Origin: Chitinibacter fontanus
GTDB taxonomy: Bacteria > Pseudomonadota > Gammaproteobacteria > Burkholderiales > Chitinibacteraceae
Assembly (NCBI RefSeq): GCF_013423785.1
Contig: NZ_CP058952.1
Coordinates: 2,507,665-2,571,664, forward strand
Direction: 5' to 3'
DNA length: 64,000 bases
Shown here: positions 24,247 to 33,134 of the stretch, in pieces
Position numbering within the stretch: position 1 is the first letter of the stretch
How the letters are laid out: each line of letters begins with the position of its first letter
Position numbers and translations under genes: made by a program
Notes under the pieces: generated by a model
Seen by the model: only the letters and a program-made list of their open reading frames with translations
The model's database searches: none
Told to the model about the DNA's origin: nothing

Positions 24247-24882
24247 ATGTTCAAATTACCCACACTTGATCAAGTTATTGGCGAATTCGATACGGTGCTG
24301 CGCACTTTAGCTGCGCCAGCTGCCAGCATCCGCCCACATCCAGATCGTGAGCTGGCCGAAGCTGAGATGAATGACGCGGAAAAGACCCATGCCGCGGGTT
24401 TGATGCGGGTAAATCATTGCGGCGAAGTGTGCGCGCAAGCTTTGTATCAAGGTCAGGCGCTAATAGCCCGTGATCCTGCCGCGCGCGACGCCCTTAAACA
24501 AGCGGCCGCCGAAGAAGTCGAGCATTTGGCGTGGACGCGCCAGCGTTTGGATGAATTGGGCAGCCATCGCAGCTTACTCAATCCGCTGTGGTACGCCGGC
24601 TCGTTTGCCATGGGCGTGACTGCGGGTGTGGTGGGTGATAAATGGAATTTGGGCTTTCTGGCCGAAACCGAGCGCCAAGTGACTGCGCACTTGGAAAGCC
24701 ATTTAGAACTGCTGCCAGAGCAAGACGCGAAAAGCCGTGCCATTGTGACGCAGATGGCGATTGATGAAACGAGTCACGCTGAGCAGGCTATTGCGCTCGG
24801 GGCAGCGCCACTGCCTGCGCCAGTGAAGCAGTTGATGACGCTAACATCGAAAGTGATGACCCATTTGAGCTATCGGATTTGA
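24247..24882 (+). CDS. coq7: Ubiquinone biosynthesis monooxygenase Coq7
   Basis: A 211-residue di-iron hydroxylase that carries out the last hydroxylation of ubiquinone synthesis (DMQ to 5-OH-UQ). The ferritin-like Glu/His ligands are visible in NHCGEVCAQ, AAEEVEHL, ETERQVTAHLESH and DETSHAEQ. Found mainly in beta- and some gammaproteobacteria in place of UbiF. It is membrane-associated. Stands alone, divergent from ppiA. Confidence 0.93.
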   Translation: MFKLPTLDQVIGEFDTVLRTLAAPAASIRPHPDRELAEAEMNDAEKTHAAGLMRVNHCGEVCAQALYQGQALIARDPAARDALKQAAAEEVEHLAWTRQRLDELGSHRSLLNPLWYAGSFAMGVTAGVVGDKWNLGFLAETERQVTAHLESHLELLPEQDAKSRAIVTQMAIDETSHAEQAIALGAAPLPAPVKQLMTLTSKVMTHLSYRI

Positions 24883-24995
24883 GTTAAATCAGAGCATGGC
24901 AAAAAAGAGGTATGCCGTGTGAATTTCTGACTATGTTTGTACCAGCGAAAACGATATAAAGCCCGTATGAATAATAAATAAGTAGGTGTGGCGAG

Positions 24996-25787
24996 ATGTC
25001 AAACATGTTAGCTCCTGCGGGAATTGTGGATTACGTTGAGCATAGTGCGCTCGATAAAGTGGCACTACCCATTAATCGCTTGCTGGTGATGGCCATCATC
25101 GGTGGCATGTTCATCTCTCTGGGTGGTCTGTTAGCTTTAGTGATCGCTGGTGGTTCACCCGGTTTGCAGGCCAGTAACCCGGGCTTGCTGAAGTTTGTCT
25201 TTGGTGCGGTGTTTCCCTTGGGTTTTATTGCAGTGGTGCTGACCGGGGTGGATTTATTTACTTCCAATTGCGCAACGCAAATGGTGCCATTACAACGGCG
25301 CAAAATTAGCGCTGGGACTGTAGCTAGGGTTTGGCTGCTTTCCTATGGTGGCAATTTTATTGGTGCTTTGTTTACAGCTTGGGCTTTTGCCTATATGACT
25401 GGGCTATTTAAGCCTAATGAACCTGCGACTTTATATTTATTAAACGTGGCGCATCACAAGCTAGAAAACCCATTTGTCACCACGTTCTTTAAGGGGATGT
25501 TGGCAAATATTTTAGTCTGTGTTGCTGCTTGGCAAGCCTATTCAGCAAAAGACACGCTAGGTCGAATGTTTGCGATCTGGCTGCCGGTGATGGCCTTTGT
25601 GGCGCTGGGCATGGAACACAGTATTGCGAATATGTTCTTTATTCCCGCTGCAATGCTTGCTGGACTTGACGCGAGCTGGGGTGATTTTCTATTGCACAAT
25701 TTGTTGCCCGCAACACTGGGCAATATTGTTGGGGGTGCTTTGGTAATTGGCTTGCCCTATGCTTGGCTGTATCAGCAAGATGCTTGA
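24996..25787 (+). CDS. Formate/nitrite transporter family channel
   Basis: A 263-residue inner-membrane protein of the FNT family (FocA/NirC), six helices forming a pentameric anion channel. The family signatures GVDLFTSNCATQM and GMEHSIANMFFIP are present, the latter with the central pore His. Substrate (formate, nitrite, hydrosulfide) cannot be set from sequence. A formate role could fit the hydrogenase locus 15 kb away, but the formate-dehydrogenase-like protein there appears inactive, so a link is speculative. A 47-base repeat sits directly on its stop codon and a terminator follows. Confidence 0.88.
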   Translation: MSNMLAPAGIVDYVEHSALDKVALPINRLLVMAIIGGMFISLGGLLALVIAGGSPGLQASNPGLLKFVFGAVFPLGFIAVVLTGVDLFTSNCATQMVPLQRRKISAGTVARVWLLSYGGNFIGALFTAWAFAYMTGLFKPNEPATLYLLNVAHHKLENPFVTTFFKGMLANILVCVAAWQAYSAKDTLGRMFAIWLPVMAFVALGMEHSIANMFFIPAAMLAGLDASWGDFLLHNLLPATLGNIVGGALVIGLPYAWLYQQDA

Positions 25788-25794
25788 TGGGGGG

Positions 25795-25841
25795 GGTATT
25801 TGCCTGTAGCCATTAATTTTATTGAAGCAGGGTAATATACA
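25795..25841. repeat. 47-bp GGTAT...ATAC element, copy B
   Basis: Runs from GGTATTTG to ATATACA, in the same 47-base register as the other copies but with ATACA instead of ATACC. Preceded by CTTGATGGGG, in which TGA is the stop of the FNT gene. Shares GGTATTT..CT..AG with copy D. Confidence 0.5.
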
Positions 25842-25844
25842 TTT

Positions 25845-25872
25845 AAAAAGGGCTCATTGGTGAGCCCTTTTT
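25845..25872. terminator. Terminator after the FNT gene
   Basis: AAAAAGGGCTCA and TGAGCCCTTTTT form a perfect 12-bp stem with loop TTGG. It can serve both the rightward FNT gene and the leftward osmC-type gene. Confidence 0.9.
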
Positions 25873-25900
25873 GTTGCCGGAAATTAAGAATAATGAATTT

Positions 25901-26320
25901 TTAATCGGCTTCGCGCACTTCAAAGTCGTGGCTAATCGGTACAACTTGACCAAGCATGATCGATGCTGAGCAGTATTTCTCGGCGGATAATTTAATCGCC
26001 CGTTCAACCACCTCTGGCTTGAGCGCTTTGCCCGTCACAATGAAATGCAGATGGATTTTAGTAAATACTTTCGGGTCGGTTTCAGCGCGTTCGGCATCCA
26101 CTTCCACGACGCAGTCGCGCACATCTGCACGACCTTTTTTCAAAATATGAATCACATCGTAAGTTGAACAACCCGTCATGCCCATCAATAACATTTCCAT
26201 CGGGCGTGGCCCTAGGTTGCGGCCACCGCCACTTGGAGGGCCATCCATCAAAACGGCGTGGCCGGATTCAGATGTCGCAAGAAAACTTACTTCTTCTACC
26301 CATTTGACACGAACTTTCAC
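25901..26320 (-). CDS. OsmC/YhfA-family protein
   Basis: A 139-residue OsmC-type protein, likely a thiol-dependent peroxide reductase or related. Two Cys lie at the usual places, in MTGCSTYDVI and in KYCSASIML. The length and the RPMEMLLMG motif match the YhfA/OsmC group. Converges on the FNT gene with a shared terminator. The upstream region to rplM holds a structured, terminator-like stretch listed separately. Confidence 0.88.
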   Translation of the reverse strand: MKVRVKWVEEVSFLATSESGHAVLMDGPPSGGGRNLGPRPMEMLLMGMTGCSTYDVIHILKKGRADVRDCVVEVDAERAETDPKVFTKIHLHFIVTGKALKPEVVERAIKLSAEKYCSASIMLGQVVPISHDFEVREAD

Positions 26321-26410
26321 CTGTTTCTCCTTTTGGCCTTACGCCGCATTGAACTCTTTAAGTGACCTATTTTAGCGGGAAAAGCCTGCCAACGCCCATT
26401 TCAATAGGGT

Positions 26411-26580
26411 GTTTTATTTTGGTGCGGCCGTTTATCGCGTTGCACCAAATCTGCTTGCCTTACACGGGCATGTCATAGATAATCGCTTCTGACATCAAGC
26501 CTGCTTGGTGTCGTCTCCTCCATCCTCCATTTTTGGTGGATTTCGCGCAATCTGGGCTACCCTAGATTGCGTTTTTTTTA
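26411..26580 (+). ncRNA. Candidate structured small RNA ending in a terminator
   Basis: In the 379-base gap between osmC and rplM there is no gene, but several stems follow each other on the plus strand: TTTGGTGC/GCACCAAA (26418-26449), GACATCAAGC/GCTTGGTGTC with one wobble pair (about 26489-26512), a short TCCA/TGGA stem, then CGCAATCT/AGATTGCG (26546-26571) followed by eight T. That last unit is a good Rho-independent terminator with no protein gene before it. A small RNA or a long attenuated leader is possible; the 5' end is not defined and I know no family that matches. Confidence 0.35.
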
Positions 26581-26604
26581 CCCTAAGAAGCACTCCAAGC
26601 AGGC

Positions 26605-26660
26605 TTATGCACACTGATTGCATAAACTCTTTGACAGGGGGTTCACTTCTTCGTTAGAAT
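26605..26660 (+). promoter_or_regulatory. rplM-rpsI promoter with upstream dyad
   Basis: TTGACA (26631-26636) and TAGAAT (26655-26660) are separated by 18 bases, a good sigma70 promoter, 40 bases before the rplM start. Just upstream is a dyad TTATGCA (26605-26611)/TGCATAA (26619-26625), a possible operator. Confidence 0.75.
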
Positions 26661-26699
26661 TCTCGACTTTCTCAAAATCAAAAACGTGGACTAGCAGTC

Positions 26700-27128
26700 A
26701 TGAAAACCTTTTCTGCCAAGCCGCACGAGGTGAAGCGCGAGTGGTTCGTTGTGGACGCCACAGACTTAGTGCTGGGCCGTCTCGCTGCCGAGATCGCCAA
26801 ACGCCTGCGTGGCAAACATAAAGCTGAATACACCCCGCACGTCGATACTGGCGACTACATCGTTGTGGTAAACGCAGACAAGCTCCGCGTTACTGGCGAT
26901 AAAGCTACATCGAAAAAATACTACCGTCACACGGGTCACCCAGGTGGTATTTACGAGCGTACCTTCACTGAAATGCAAAATAAATTCCCAGGCCGTGCTT
27001 TGGAGTTTGCTGTTAAAGGCATGCTACCAAAAGGCCCATTGGGCTACGCAATGATCAAGAAGATGAAAGTTTATGCCGGCAGCGAACATCCGCATGCTGC
27101 GCAAGAACCTAAATCGCTTGCAATCTAA
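26700..27128 (+). CDS. rplM: 50S ribosomal protein L13
   Basis: A 142-residue L13, the standard length, with the conserved [15 protein letters not shown] start and the [10 protein letters not shown] block. It is an early-assembly protein of the large subunit. rpsI follows after 27 bases, the universal rplM-rpsI operon. Confidence 0.98.
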   Translation: MKTFSAKPHEVKREWFVVDATDLVLGRLAAEIAKRLRGKHKAEYTPHVDTGDYIVVVNADKLRVTGDKATSKKYYRHTGHPGGIYERTFTEMQNKFPGRALEFAVKGMLPKGPLGYAMIKKMKVYAGSEHPHAAQEPKSLAI

Positions 27129-27155
27129 GCAATCGCGAACTAAAGGAATTGCATC

Positions 27156-27548
27156 ATGGTAGGTAAATACAACTACGGTACCGGTCGTCGCAAGAGCTCA
27201 GTTGCTCGTGTGTTCATCACCAAAGGTACTGGCAATATCGTGGTAAACGGTAAAGATCTGGATCAGTATTTCGCTCGCGAAACTGGCCGTATGATCGTTC
27301 GTCAGCCACTGGAAATCACAAGCAACCTCGAAGCTTTCGATATCATGGTAAACGTAGTAGGCGGCGGTGAATCTGGCCAAGCTGGTGCGGTTCGTCACGG
27401 TATTACTCGTGCTTTGATCGAATTCGATGCAGCTCTGAAGCCAGCATTGAAATCAGCAGGTCTGGTTACTCGTGACGCTCGTGAAGTTGAGCGTAAGAAA
27501 GTCGGTCTGCGTGGCGCGCGTCGTCGCAAACAGTTCTCAAAACGTTAA
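27156..27548 (+). CDS. rpsI: 30S ribosomal protein S9
   Basis: A 130-residue S9 with [13 protein letters not shown] at the N-terminus and the basic C-terminal tail ending QFSKR that reaches the P-site tRNA. AAGGA precedes the ATG. Second gene of the rplM-rpsI operon; a terminator follows. Confidence 0.98.
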   Translation: MVGKYNYGTGRRKSSVARVFITKGTGNIVVNGKDLDQYFARETGRMIVRQPLEITSNLEAFDIMVNVVGGGESGQAGAVRHGITRALIEFDAALKPALKSAGLVTRDAREVERKKVGLRGARRRKQFSKR

Positions 27549-27569
27549 TTCGTTTTTCGAGTTCTACAG

Positions 27570-27597
27570 AAAAGCCATCCTTCGGGGTGGCTTTTTT
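27570..27597 (+). terminator. Terminator after rpsI
   Basis: AAAAGCCATCC-TTCG-GGGTGGCTTTTTT: stable stem with a TTCG tetraloop and a T-run. A weaker second hairpin lies at about 27618-27642. Confidence 0.9.
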
Positions 27598-27708
27598 ATT
27601 GTCTGGCATCATAGCAAAGGGCGATTTAGCGCTCTTTTTTACGGCTAAATCTGCCTAGCTTGCGCATTTTGATTTATGATCATGCTGACATTTACTGAGG
27701 ATAAAGGC

Positions 27709-28752
27709 ATGATCAAAGTAGGGATTGTTGGCGGTACGGGATACACCGGTGTTGAATTGTTGCGACTGTTGTCGCGTCACCCCGATGTAGAGCTGCGTGC
27801 TGTTACTTCGCGTAAAGAAGCTGGTATGAAAGTCGCGGAGATGTTCCCTAGCTTGCGTGGCCGTGTCGATATTGCCTTCTCTACCCCTGAGGAAGCCAAG
27901 CTCACCGAATGCGACGTGGTGTTCTTTGCCACCCCCCACGGCGTAGCGATGGCGCAGGCGCGTGAATTGCTCGATGCCGGTGTGAAGGTCATCGACTTGG
28001 CCGCCGATTTTCGCTTGAAAGATCCGGCTGAGTTTGCCAAATGGTATGCGATGGAGCATAGCTGTACCGATCTGCTGGCTGAGGCCGTATATGGCTTGCC
28101 CGAGGTGAATCGTGCCGCGATCCAGCAAGCCCGCCTGATCGGCATGGCAGGTTGCTATCCAACATCGGTGCAATTGGGTTTGTTGCCGCTGTTGGAAAAT
28201 GGCAAAAAACTAATTGAAACCACGGGTTTGATCGCCGATTGCAAATCGGGTGTATCGGGCGCTGGCCGCAAAGCCGAAGTGGGTACGCTATTTGCCGAAA
28301 GTGCAGACAACTTCAAAGCGTATGGCGTAAAAGGCCATCGCCATTCGCCTGAAATCATGCAAGGCTTGAGTGAGATCCACGGTGCGCCGGTGCAGCTGAC
28401 CTTTGTTCCACATTTGACGCCGATGATTCGTGGTATTCACTCAACAATTTATGCACGTTTGACCGAAGAAGGCAAAAATACCGACATTCAGAAACTATTT
28501 GAAGAGCGTTTTGCTAACGAAGTCTTTGTCGATGTAATGCCGGCTGGCTCATGCCCAGAAACGCGTTCAGTACGCGGTAGCAATACTGCGCGGATTGCTG
28601 TTCACCGCCCAGGTAATGGAGATTTACTGGTGATTTTGGTGGTGGAAGACAATTTGGTGAAGGGCGCTTCTGGCCAGTCGGTGCAGGTAATGAATCTGAT
28701 GTTCGGTTTGCCAGAGCAACACGGTCTGGATGTTGTGCCTTTGTTGCCGTAA
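27709..28752 (+). CDS. argC: N-acetyl-gamma-glutamyl-phosphate reductase
   Basis: A 347-residue enzyme of arginine synthesis, reducing N-acetylglutamyl phosphate with NADPH. Nucleotide loop GGTGYTG near residue 8-14; catalytic C149 in GCYPTS. The start MIKVGIVGG has GAGG upstream; a longer ATG at 27676 is not supported by homology. It begins a run argC, DUF6776-type gene, bactofilin and erpA, all rightward with small gaps, an order I associate with Neisseriales. Confidence 0.96.
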   Translation: MIKVGIVGGTGYTGVELLRLLSRHPDVELRAVTSRKEAGMKVAEMFPSLRGRVDIAFSTPEEAKLTECDVVFFATPHGVAMAQARELLDAGVKVIDLAADFRLKDPAEFAKWYAMEHSCTDLLAEAVYGLPEVNRAAIQQARLIGMAGCYPTSVQLGLLPLLENGKKLIETTGLIADCKSGVSGAGRKAEVGTLFAESADNFKAYGVKGHRHSPEIMQGLSEIHGAPVQLTFVPHLTPMIRGIHSTIYARLTEEGKNTDIQKLFEERFANEVFVDVMPAGSCPETRSVRGSNTARIAVHRPGNGDLLVILVVEDNLVKGASGQSVQVMNLMFGLPEQHGLDVVPLLP

Positions 28753-28758
28753 TCCGGC

Positions 28759-29478
28759 ATGCCCATTAAGCGTTTATATCGAGCCCATCGGGCGCGGCTG
28801 ACTGCCGCCCCTTTGGCTCTTCGTCCGCAGGATACCTGGCGCCGCAAGCTGATTCGGTGGGTATTGCTTGCTATGCTATTGTTATCAATGCTTGTAGTGG
28901 GATACTGGCAGGGGCAGCGGCAGTTGCTTGCCTCTCAGGCCCTCGTTCAATCTGAGCAATATTCGGCAGCGCAGAAATCACAAGCACAGATTGCCTCATT
29001 GAGTGCGCATGCTGCGTTGTTGGCGCAGCAAGTGACCATTTTAAAGTCAGAACGCGATACTCTGGTGCGCCAACAAAATCAGGCGCAGCAGGATATATCG
29101 GCGATGCGCGAGACAGTGTCTTTTTTTGAATCCTTGCTGCAGAGTAATGATCGCTCTCGCATTGCCAATTTTGTGGCCTGTGATCTGCAATTGCTTGAGC
29201 CTGGAAAATATCGCTATCGCTTGTTGCTGGTGCAAGGAATGAATCGCACGGATGAGCTCTTGGGACGGCTGCAAGTGAATTTGCAATTTGTAGAGGCGGG
29301 TAAGAAGGGAAGAATTAGCCTCGGTATTGATCCGCTAATCCCCGTCAAAGCCAAGCACTATGCCAAGTTGGAAGGTGAGTTGGCACCACCTGCTGGAGCA
29401 AGTAATTTGCTTATGGATGTGCAGTTCTTTGGTGAACAGGGTAATCAAGTACAGGCCAGTTGCCAGAAAAAAATCTAA
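28759..29478 (+). CDS. DUF6776-like membrane-anchored coiled-coil protein
   Basis: A 239-residue protein: short basic N-terminus, one transmembrane helix (about 32-50), coiled coil (about 55-125, rich in Gln/Ala/Leu), and a beta-rich C-terminal domain. The arrangement matches proteins annotated DUF6776 that sit next to bactofilin genes in betaproteobacteria. It begins six bases after argC and ends nine bases before the bactofilin, so a role in cell-envelope shape together with the bactofilin is possible. Confidence 0.75.
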   Translation: MPIKRLYRAHRARLTAAPLALRPQDTWRRKLIRWVLLAMLLLSMLVVGYWQGQRQLLASQALVQSEQYSAAQKSQAQIASLSAHAALLAQQVTILKSERDTLVRQQNQAQQDISAMRETVSFFESLLQSNDRSRIANFVACDLQLLEPGKYRYRLLLVQGMNRTDELLGRLQVNLQFVEAGKKGRISLGIDPLIPVKAKHYAKLEGELAPPAGASNLLMDVQFFGEQGNQVQASCQKKI

Positions 29479-29487
29479 GGAGACAGT

Positions 29488-29901
29488 ATGTTTAGCAAGA
29501 AAAAAGGCAGCACCAAAATTGATAGCCTGATTGGGCATGGCACTACTTTAACCGGCGATGTGCAATTTGCTGGTGGCTTGCGCGTAGATGGCGTTATTCT
29601 CGGTAATGTGAGCATGGCTGATGAAAAAAACGGTACCTTGGTGATTAGTGAAAAAGCCCGTATCGAAGGTAAAGTGCAATGCAGCCACTTGATTTTGAAT
29701 GGTGAGATCCGTGGCCCGATTGAAGTAAGTCATTATGTAGAACTGCAAGCAAAATCGCGTATTGTTGGTGATCTGGCGTACAAAACGCTGGAAATGCACC
29801 CAGGCGCTGTTATCGAGGGCCACCTCGTGCATGTTCATAATGGGAAGCGTGAAGAAGTTTCTCCCGCAGATGTGCCGCGTACTGAGCCAAAAAAAGCGTA
29901 A
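29488..29901 (+). CDS. Bactofilin
   Basis: A 137-residue bactofilin (polymer-forming cytoskeletal protein). The central part (about 15-110) shows the right-handed beta-helix pattern of repeated hydrophobic-Gly steps, with DSLIGHGTTLTGDV at the start. Short N- and C-terminal tails are typical. Bactofilins self-assemble at the inner membrane and affect cell shape. A GGAG site is in place and the gene is coupled to the membrane coiled-coil gene upstream. Confidence 0.9.
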   Translation: MFSKKKGSTKIDSLIGHGTTLTGDVQFAGGLRVDGVILGNVSMADEKNGTLVISEKARIEGKVQCSHLILNGEIRGPIEVSHYVELQAKSRIVGDLAYKTLEMHPGAVIEGHLVHVHNGKREEVSPADVPRTEPKKA

Positions 29902-29995
29902 ATTTGTCTGCGCCGGGCAAGCTGTCGATTGACCTTGCTGCTGCAGAAGCGGATAATCCATAGTGTTTTAGTCAACTATTAATTTCGGAGCTGTA

Positions 29996-30346
29996 ATGAC
30001 CACCGAGACCGACATGCCAATGCCGTTTATTTTCACCGACAATGCAGCAGCAAAGGTGAGCGAGCTGATCGCCGAGGAAGGCAACCCAGATCTGAAACTG
30101 CGCGTATTTGTGACTGGCGGCGGTTGTTCTGGCTTCCAGTATGGTTTTACCTTTGACGAAATTGTGAATGAAGACGACACGCCGATCACTAAAAACGGAG
30201 TTACTTTACTGGTAGACCCAATGAGCTATCAGTATTTGGTTGGTGCAGAAATTGATTATGTAGAAAGCTTGGAAGGCTCTCAATTCACGATCAAAAACCC
30301 CAATGCGCAATCAACTTGCGGCTGCGGATCTTCATTCTCGGTTTAA
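29996..30346 (+). CDS. erpA: Iron-sulfur cluster insertion protein ErpA
   Basis: A 116-residue A-type carrier. The three cluster-binding Cys are present: one in [11 protein letters not shown] and two in STCGCGSSF. It passes 4Fe-4S clusters to target enzymes such as IspG/IspH and hydrogenase or dehydrogenase subunits. GGAG lies upstream. A terminator follows. Confidence 0.95.
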   Translation: MTTETDMPMPFIFTDNAAAKVSELIAEEGNPDLKLRVFVTGGGCSGFQYGFTFDEIVNEDDTPITKNGVTLLVDPMSYQYLVGAEIDYVESLEGSQFTIKNPNAQSTCGCGSSFSV

Positions 30347-30363
30347 GCTAATCGGGCTGAATG

Positions 30364-30390
30364 AAAAGCGACCATGCGGTCGCTTTTTTT
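30364..30390 (+). terminator. Terminator after erpA
   Basis: GCGACC-ATGC-GGTCGC with A4 before and T7 after, 18 bases beyond the erpA stop. Confidence 0.9.
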
Positions 30391-30411
30391 ATGGCTAAAG
30401 GAGTGCAAGCA

Positions 30412-31089
30412 ATGGCTAGTTTGCGTGTCATGTCGCTGCCGCCTAGTACGACATTACCTGCCATTGACCTTTATCTGGATCAGGCACAGCGTGCTCGGTT
30501 ATTGCAAATAGCGCATCCAGAGCGTGCCTTACAATTTAGTGCCGCCCGCTATTTGGCCATTGATTTATTGCAGCAGATGGGGGTACAAGCTAATTTATGC
30601 ACTCAGCCCAGCGGACGCCCCCAAGCGGTAAATTGGTTAGCAGCAGATGGTTTGTCCTGGAGCCATACTCAGCTGTGGGCTGCTGCAGCACTGGGTATAG
30701 GGCGCGTAGGGGTAGATATTGAAACAATTCGGCCACGAAAAAACCTGCTAGCGATTGCCAAAAATTACTTTTCTGCTGCAGAAGTGCAAATGCTACTAAG
30801 TTTGCCGTCACCAGAACAAATCAAGCAGTTTTATATGCTGTGGGTTGCCAAGGAAGCACTACTCAAGGCGCAAGGAACCGGGATTGTCGGTGGCTTGTCT
30901 CGCTTTCAATTGATAGCTAGTGAAGGGCTGTGGCGTTTAGTCGTCGATGATGCCAGTAGCTGGCAGGTGCAAATTTGGCAGTTGGATGACAATAGCTTAC
31001 TTGCTGTGGCTAGCGATACGATACAAACTTGGCAGCTGCAAGCTGATTCCCAGATATCCCAGCAATTAATACTGCAAACCCAGAGTTAG
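30412..31089 (+). CDS. 4'-phosphopantetheinyl transferase
   Basis: A 225-residue Sfp/AcpT-type transferase that moves phosphopantetheine from CoA to a carrier-protein Ser. Magnesium motif GVDIE and the WVAKEALLKAQGTGI block are complete. The start at 30412 has GGAG eight bases before it; the frame is open up to 30361 but that part overlaps the erpA terminator. No polyketide or NRPS genes are nearby, so the target may be a fatty-acid or off-site carrier protein. Confidence 0.85.
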   Translation: MASLRVMSLPPSTTLPAIDLYLDQAQRARLLQIAHPERALQFSAARYLAIDLLQQMGVQANLCTQPSGRPQAVNWLAADGLSWSHTQLWAAAALGIGRVGVDIETIRPRKNLLAIAKNYFSAAEVQMLLSLPSPEQIKQFYMLWVAKEALLKAQGTGIVGGLSRFQLIASEGLWRLVVDDASSWQVQIWQLDDNSLLAVASDTIQTWQLQADSQISQQLILQTQS

Positions 31090-31157
31090 TTGACATCCAG
31101 CGTTAGCATGTTTGAACTTTGAGTTCTATAAATAACTCATCGGATTGCAAGGCGGTG

Positions 31158-31727
31158 ATGATGGTGGATATTCCTAAAGGTGGCTCTGCGGCGCTCAACC
31201 CTGATCTTAACTGGAGTCAGGTGCAGGAAACCATCCTGATGTTGGGTATTGTGGTCGCGCAAATTCGGCATGCTATGGAAGACAGTAGTATTTCATTGAA
31301 TACGCTGGCCAATTCTTTTTCGGCGACGGCCAGTCATATTGAGGCTTTAAAAGAAGCCTTATTGGAAGTGGGGCAGCAATTACCGGCAGAATTAAATATT
31401 GAAACCCGAGTGGCGGAAATGAATGAACAAAACATCAAATCCGTGATGGCGTTTCAATTTTTTGATCGGCTATCGCAGCGCTTGGATCATGTCTGTGGCA
31501 CGGTCAGCGCACTGGCTGAATTGGTTTCAGATCGCCAGGCACTATTCATCCCGAATGAATGGCTTAAATTGCAGGAACGCATCCGCTCGCAATACACGAT
31601 GGAGCAGGAAAAAATGCTGTTTGATGCGATTTTGAAAGGGGTCTCAATCAGCGAAGCGATTGAATTAGCCGGTAATGTCCGCCTCGCTACGCCCGCTATT
31701 AGCGATGGTGAGATCGAACTTTTTTAA
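31158..31727 (+). CDS. CheZ-like protein
   Basis: A 189-residue helical, soluble protein. I see no named family with certainty, but the segment MAFQFFDRLSQRLDHV aligns with the catalytic helix of CheZ (MAQDFQDLTGQVIKR in E. coli), keeping Asp and Gln in the DxxxQ spacing (D103, Q107 here). A long helix before it and helices after fit the CheZ hairpin. It may dephosphorylate a response regulator; no chemotaxis gene is near. Start is ATG 31158 (AAGG five bases upstream) or the next ATG; a TTG at 31119 would extend it without ribosome site. Confidence 0.5.
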   Translation: MMVDIPKGGSAALNPDLNWSQVQETILMLGIVVAQIRHAMEDSSISLNTLANSFSATASHIEALKEALLEVGQQLPAELNIETRVAEMNEQNIKSVMAFQFFDRLSQRLDHVCGTVSALAELVSDRQALFIPNEWLKLQERIRSQYTMEQEKMLFDAILKGVSISEAIELAGNVRLATPAISDGEIELF

Positions 31728-31750
31728 GCGGTCGTGGTAAGCAATCTATA

Positions 31751-31778
31751 AAAAACGCCAGTTAGGACTGGCGTTTTT
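31751..31778. terminator. Bidirectional terminator
   Basis: AAAAACGCCAGT-TAGG-ACTGGCGTTTTT is a perfect stem serving the CheZ-like gene from the left and gntP from the right. Confidence 0.9.
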
Positions 31779-31792
31779 TAATGGCGTGCAAT

Positions 31793-33130
31793 TTACATCA
31801 AGCTAAATGCCAGCATGCCGACGCCAGCCCCTGTTGTGCCGAGAATGGTTTCCATCACAGACCAGGTTTTTAGCGTTTGCGCCTCGTTGGCGCCGGTAAA
31901 TTTACCGAATAGCCAAAAGCCTGAGTCGTTGACGTGACTGAGCACAATTGAGCCGCCGGCAATGCAAATCGACAATGCAGCTAGCTGCGCGCCTGAGTAG
32001 CCAGCCAGTTCAACCACCGGCAGCACCAAACCTACGGTGGTTAAGCAAGCTACCGTCGCCGAGCCTTGAATTACCCGCACCGCAGCCGCCAGTACAAAGC
32101 AAGCCAGTGCAATAGGCAAACCTGCACCAATCAATGCATTGCCCAGCGCAGGGCCGACGCCGGAATCGACTAATACTTGCTTGAAGACCCCGCCAGCCCC
32201 TGTAACCAACAAAATAATCCCGGCGGGTTGGATGGCTGCGCTGCAGACTTCCATCACTTTCTCACGGCTCATGCCACGCCGTAAGGCCAGACCATAAATC
32301 GCTAACAAGCAGGCTGCCAAAATGGCCGTGAATGGGTGACCAATCAATTGCAACCATGGGTATAGCGCGCTCTCGTTATCCACAAAACGTGCCACGATGG
32401 TTTTCAGACCAACCAGCAGCAGTGGAAAGAGCACTAGGCAGATACTGAAGCCAAATGACGGCATCTGACCCTTACCTAAACTCGGCTCACTCACATCGGC
32501 TGGCAAGGCGAGGGTGACGTGCTTGCTAATAAAATTGCCAAAGATCGGGCCAGCTAGCAGCATGCCGGGGATGGCCGCGGCTAAACCGAGCACAATCATC
32601 CAGCCAAAGTCCGCTTTCATCTGTGAGGCGAGTAGCATCGCGGTAGGGCCGGGTAATAAAAATGCGGCCGAGGCGGCGACACCGGCAAATAGTGGAATCG
32701 CAAGTTTGATCACATTGCCACCGGTACGACGGGCAACTGCAAATACGACGCCGATCAGCAGCACAATCGCCACATCAAAAAATAGAGGTAGGGTACAAAT
32801 CAGACCGGCAATCCCTAGCGCATAATTGGCGCGGCTATGGCCGAATTTTTCCAGTAATTTCACAGCGATCTGGTCGAGTGCGCCGGTTTCATGCAGGATT
32901 TTGCCAAACATGGCCCCGAGGGCGACGACGATGGCCAAAAAGCCCAGCGTTCCGCCCATCCCTTTTTGCATCGTGTCGGCGATTTTATCGACTGGCATGC
33001 CAGAGAAAATCCCCGCGCCAATCGACACCAACATCAGCGCAACAAAAGCATGCAGCCGCGCTTTCATCACCAAGAACAGTAGCAATAGTACCGAGCCTAG
33101 CGCGGTGAAAATGAGTGTAAAGGTATCCAT
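31793..33130 (-). CDS. gntP: Gluconate:H+ symporter
   Basis: A 445-residue inner-membrane permease of the GntP family with about 12-14 helices. The regions LPLFFDVAIVLL, LLPGPTAML and SGFWLFGKF are family landmarks. It imports gluconate with protons. The start MDTFTLIF at 33130 has GGAG upstream and lies four bases after the gntK stop, so the pair is cotranscribed under the two gntR-type operators before gntK. Exact subfamily (gntT, gntU, gntP) is not decided. Confidence 0.92.
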   Translation of the reverse strand: MDTFTLIFTALGSVLLLLFLVMKARLHAFVALMLVSIGAGIFSGMPVDKIADTMQKGMGGTLGFLAIVVALGAMFGKILHETGALDQIAVKLLEKFGHSRANYALGIAGLICTLPLFFDVAIVLLIGVVFAVARRTGGNVIKLAIPLFAGVAASAAFLLPGPTAMLLASQMKADFGWMIVLGLAAAIPGMLLAGPIFGNFISKHVTLALPADVSEPSLGKGQMPSFGFSICLVLFPLLLVGLKTIVARFVDNESALYPWLQLIGHPFTAILAACLLAIYGLALRRGMSREKVMEVCSAAIQPAGIILLVTGAGGVFKQVLVDSGVGPALGNALIGAGLPIALACFVLAAAVRVIQGSATVACLTTVGLVLPVVELAGYSGAQLAALSICIAGGSIVLSHVNDSGFWLFGKFTGANEAQTLKTWSVMETILGTTGAGVGMLAFSLM

Positions 33131-33134
33131 GCGC

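Noticed and set aside
24911..24950. GGTATG...GTACC between coq7 and the FNT gene
   Set aside because: The spacing is about 35 bases and the inner positions do not match; judged unrelated to the 47-bp family.
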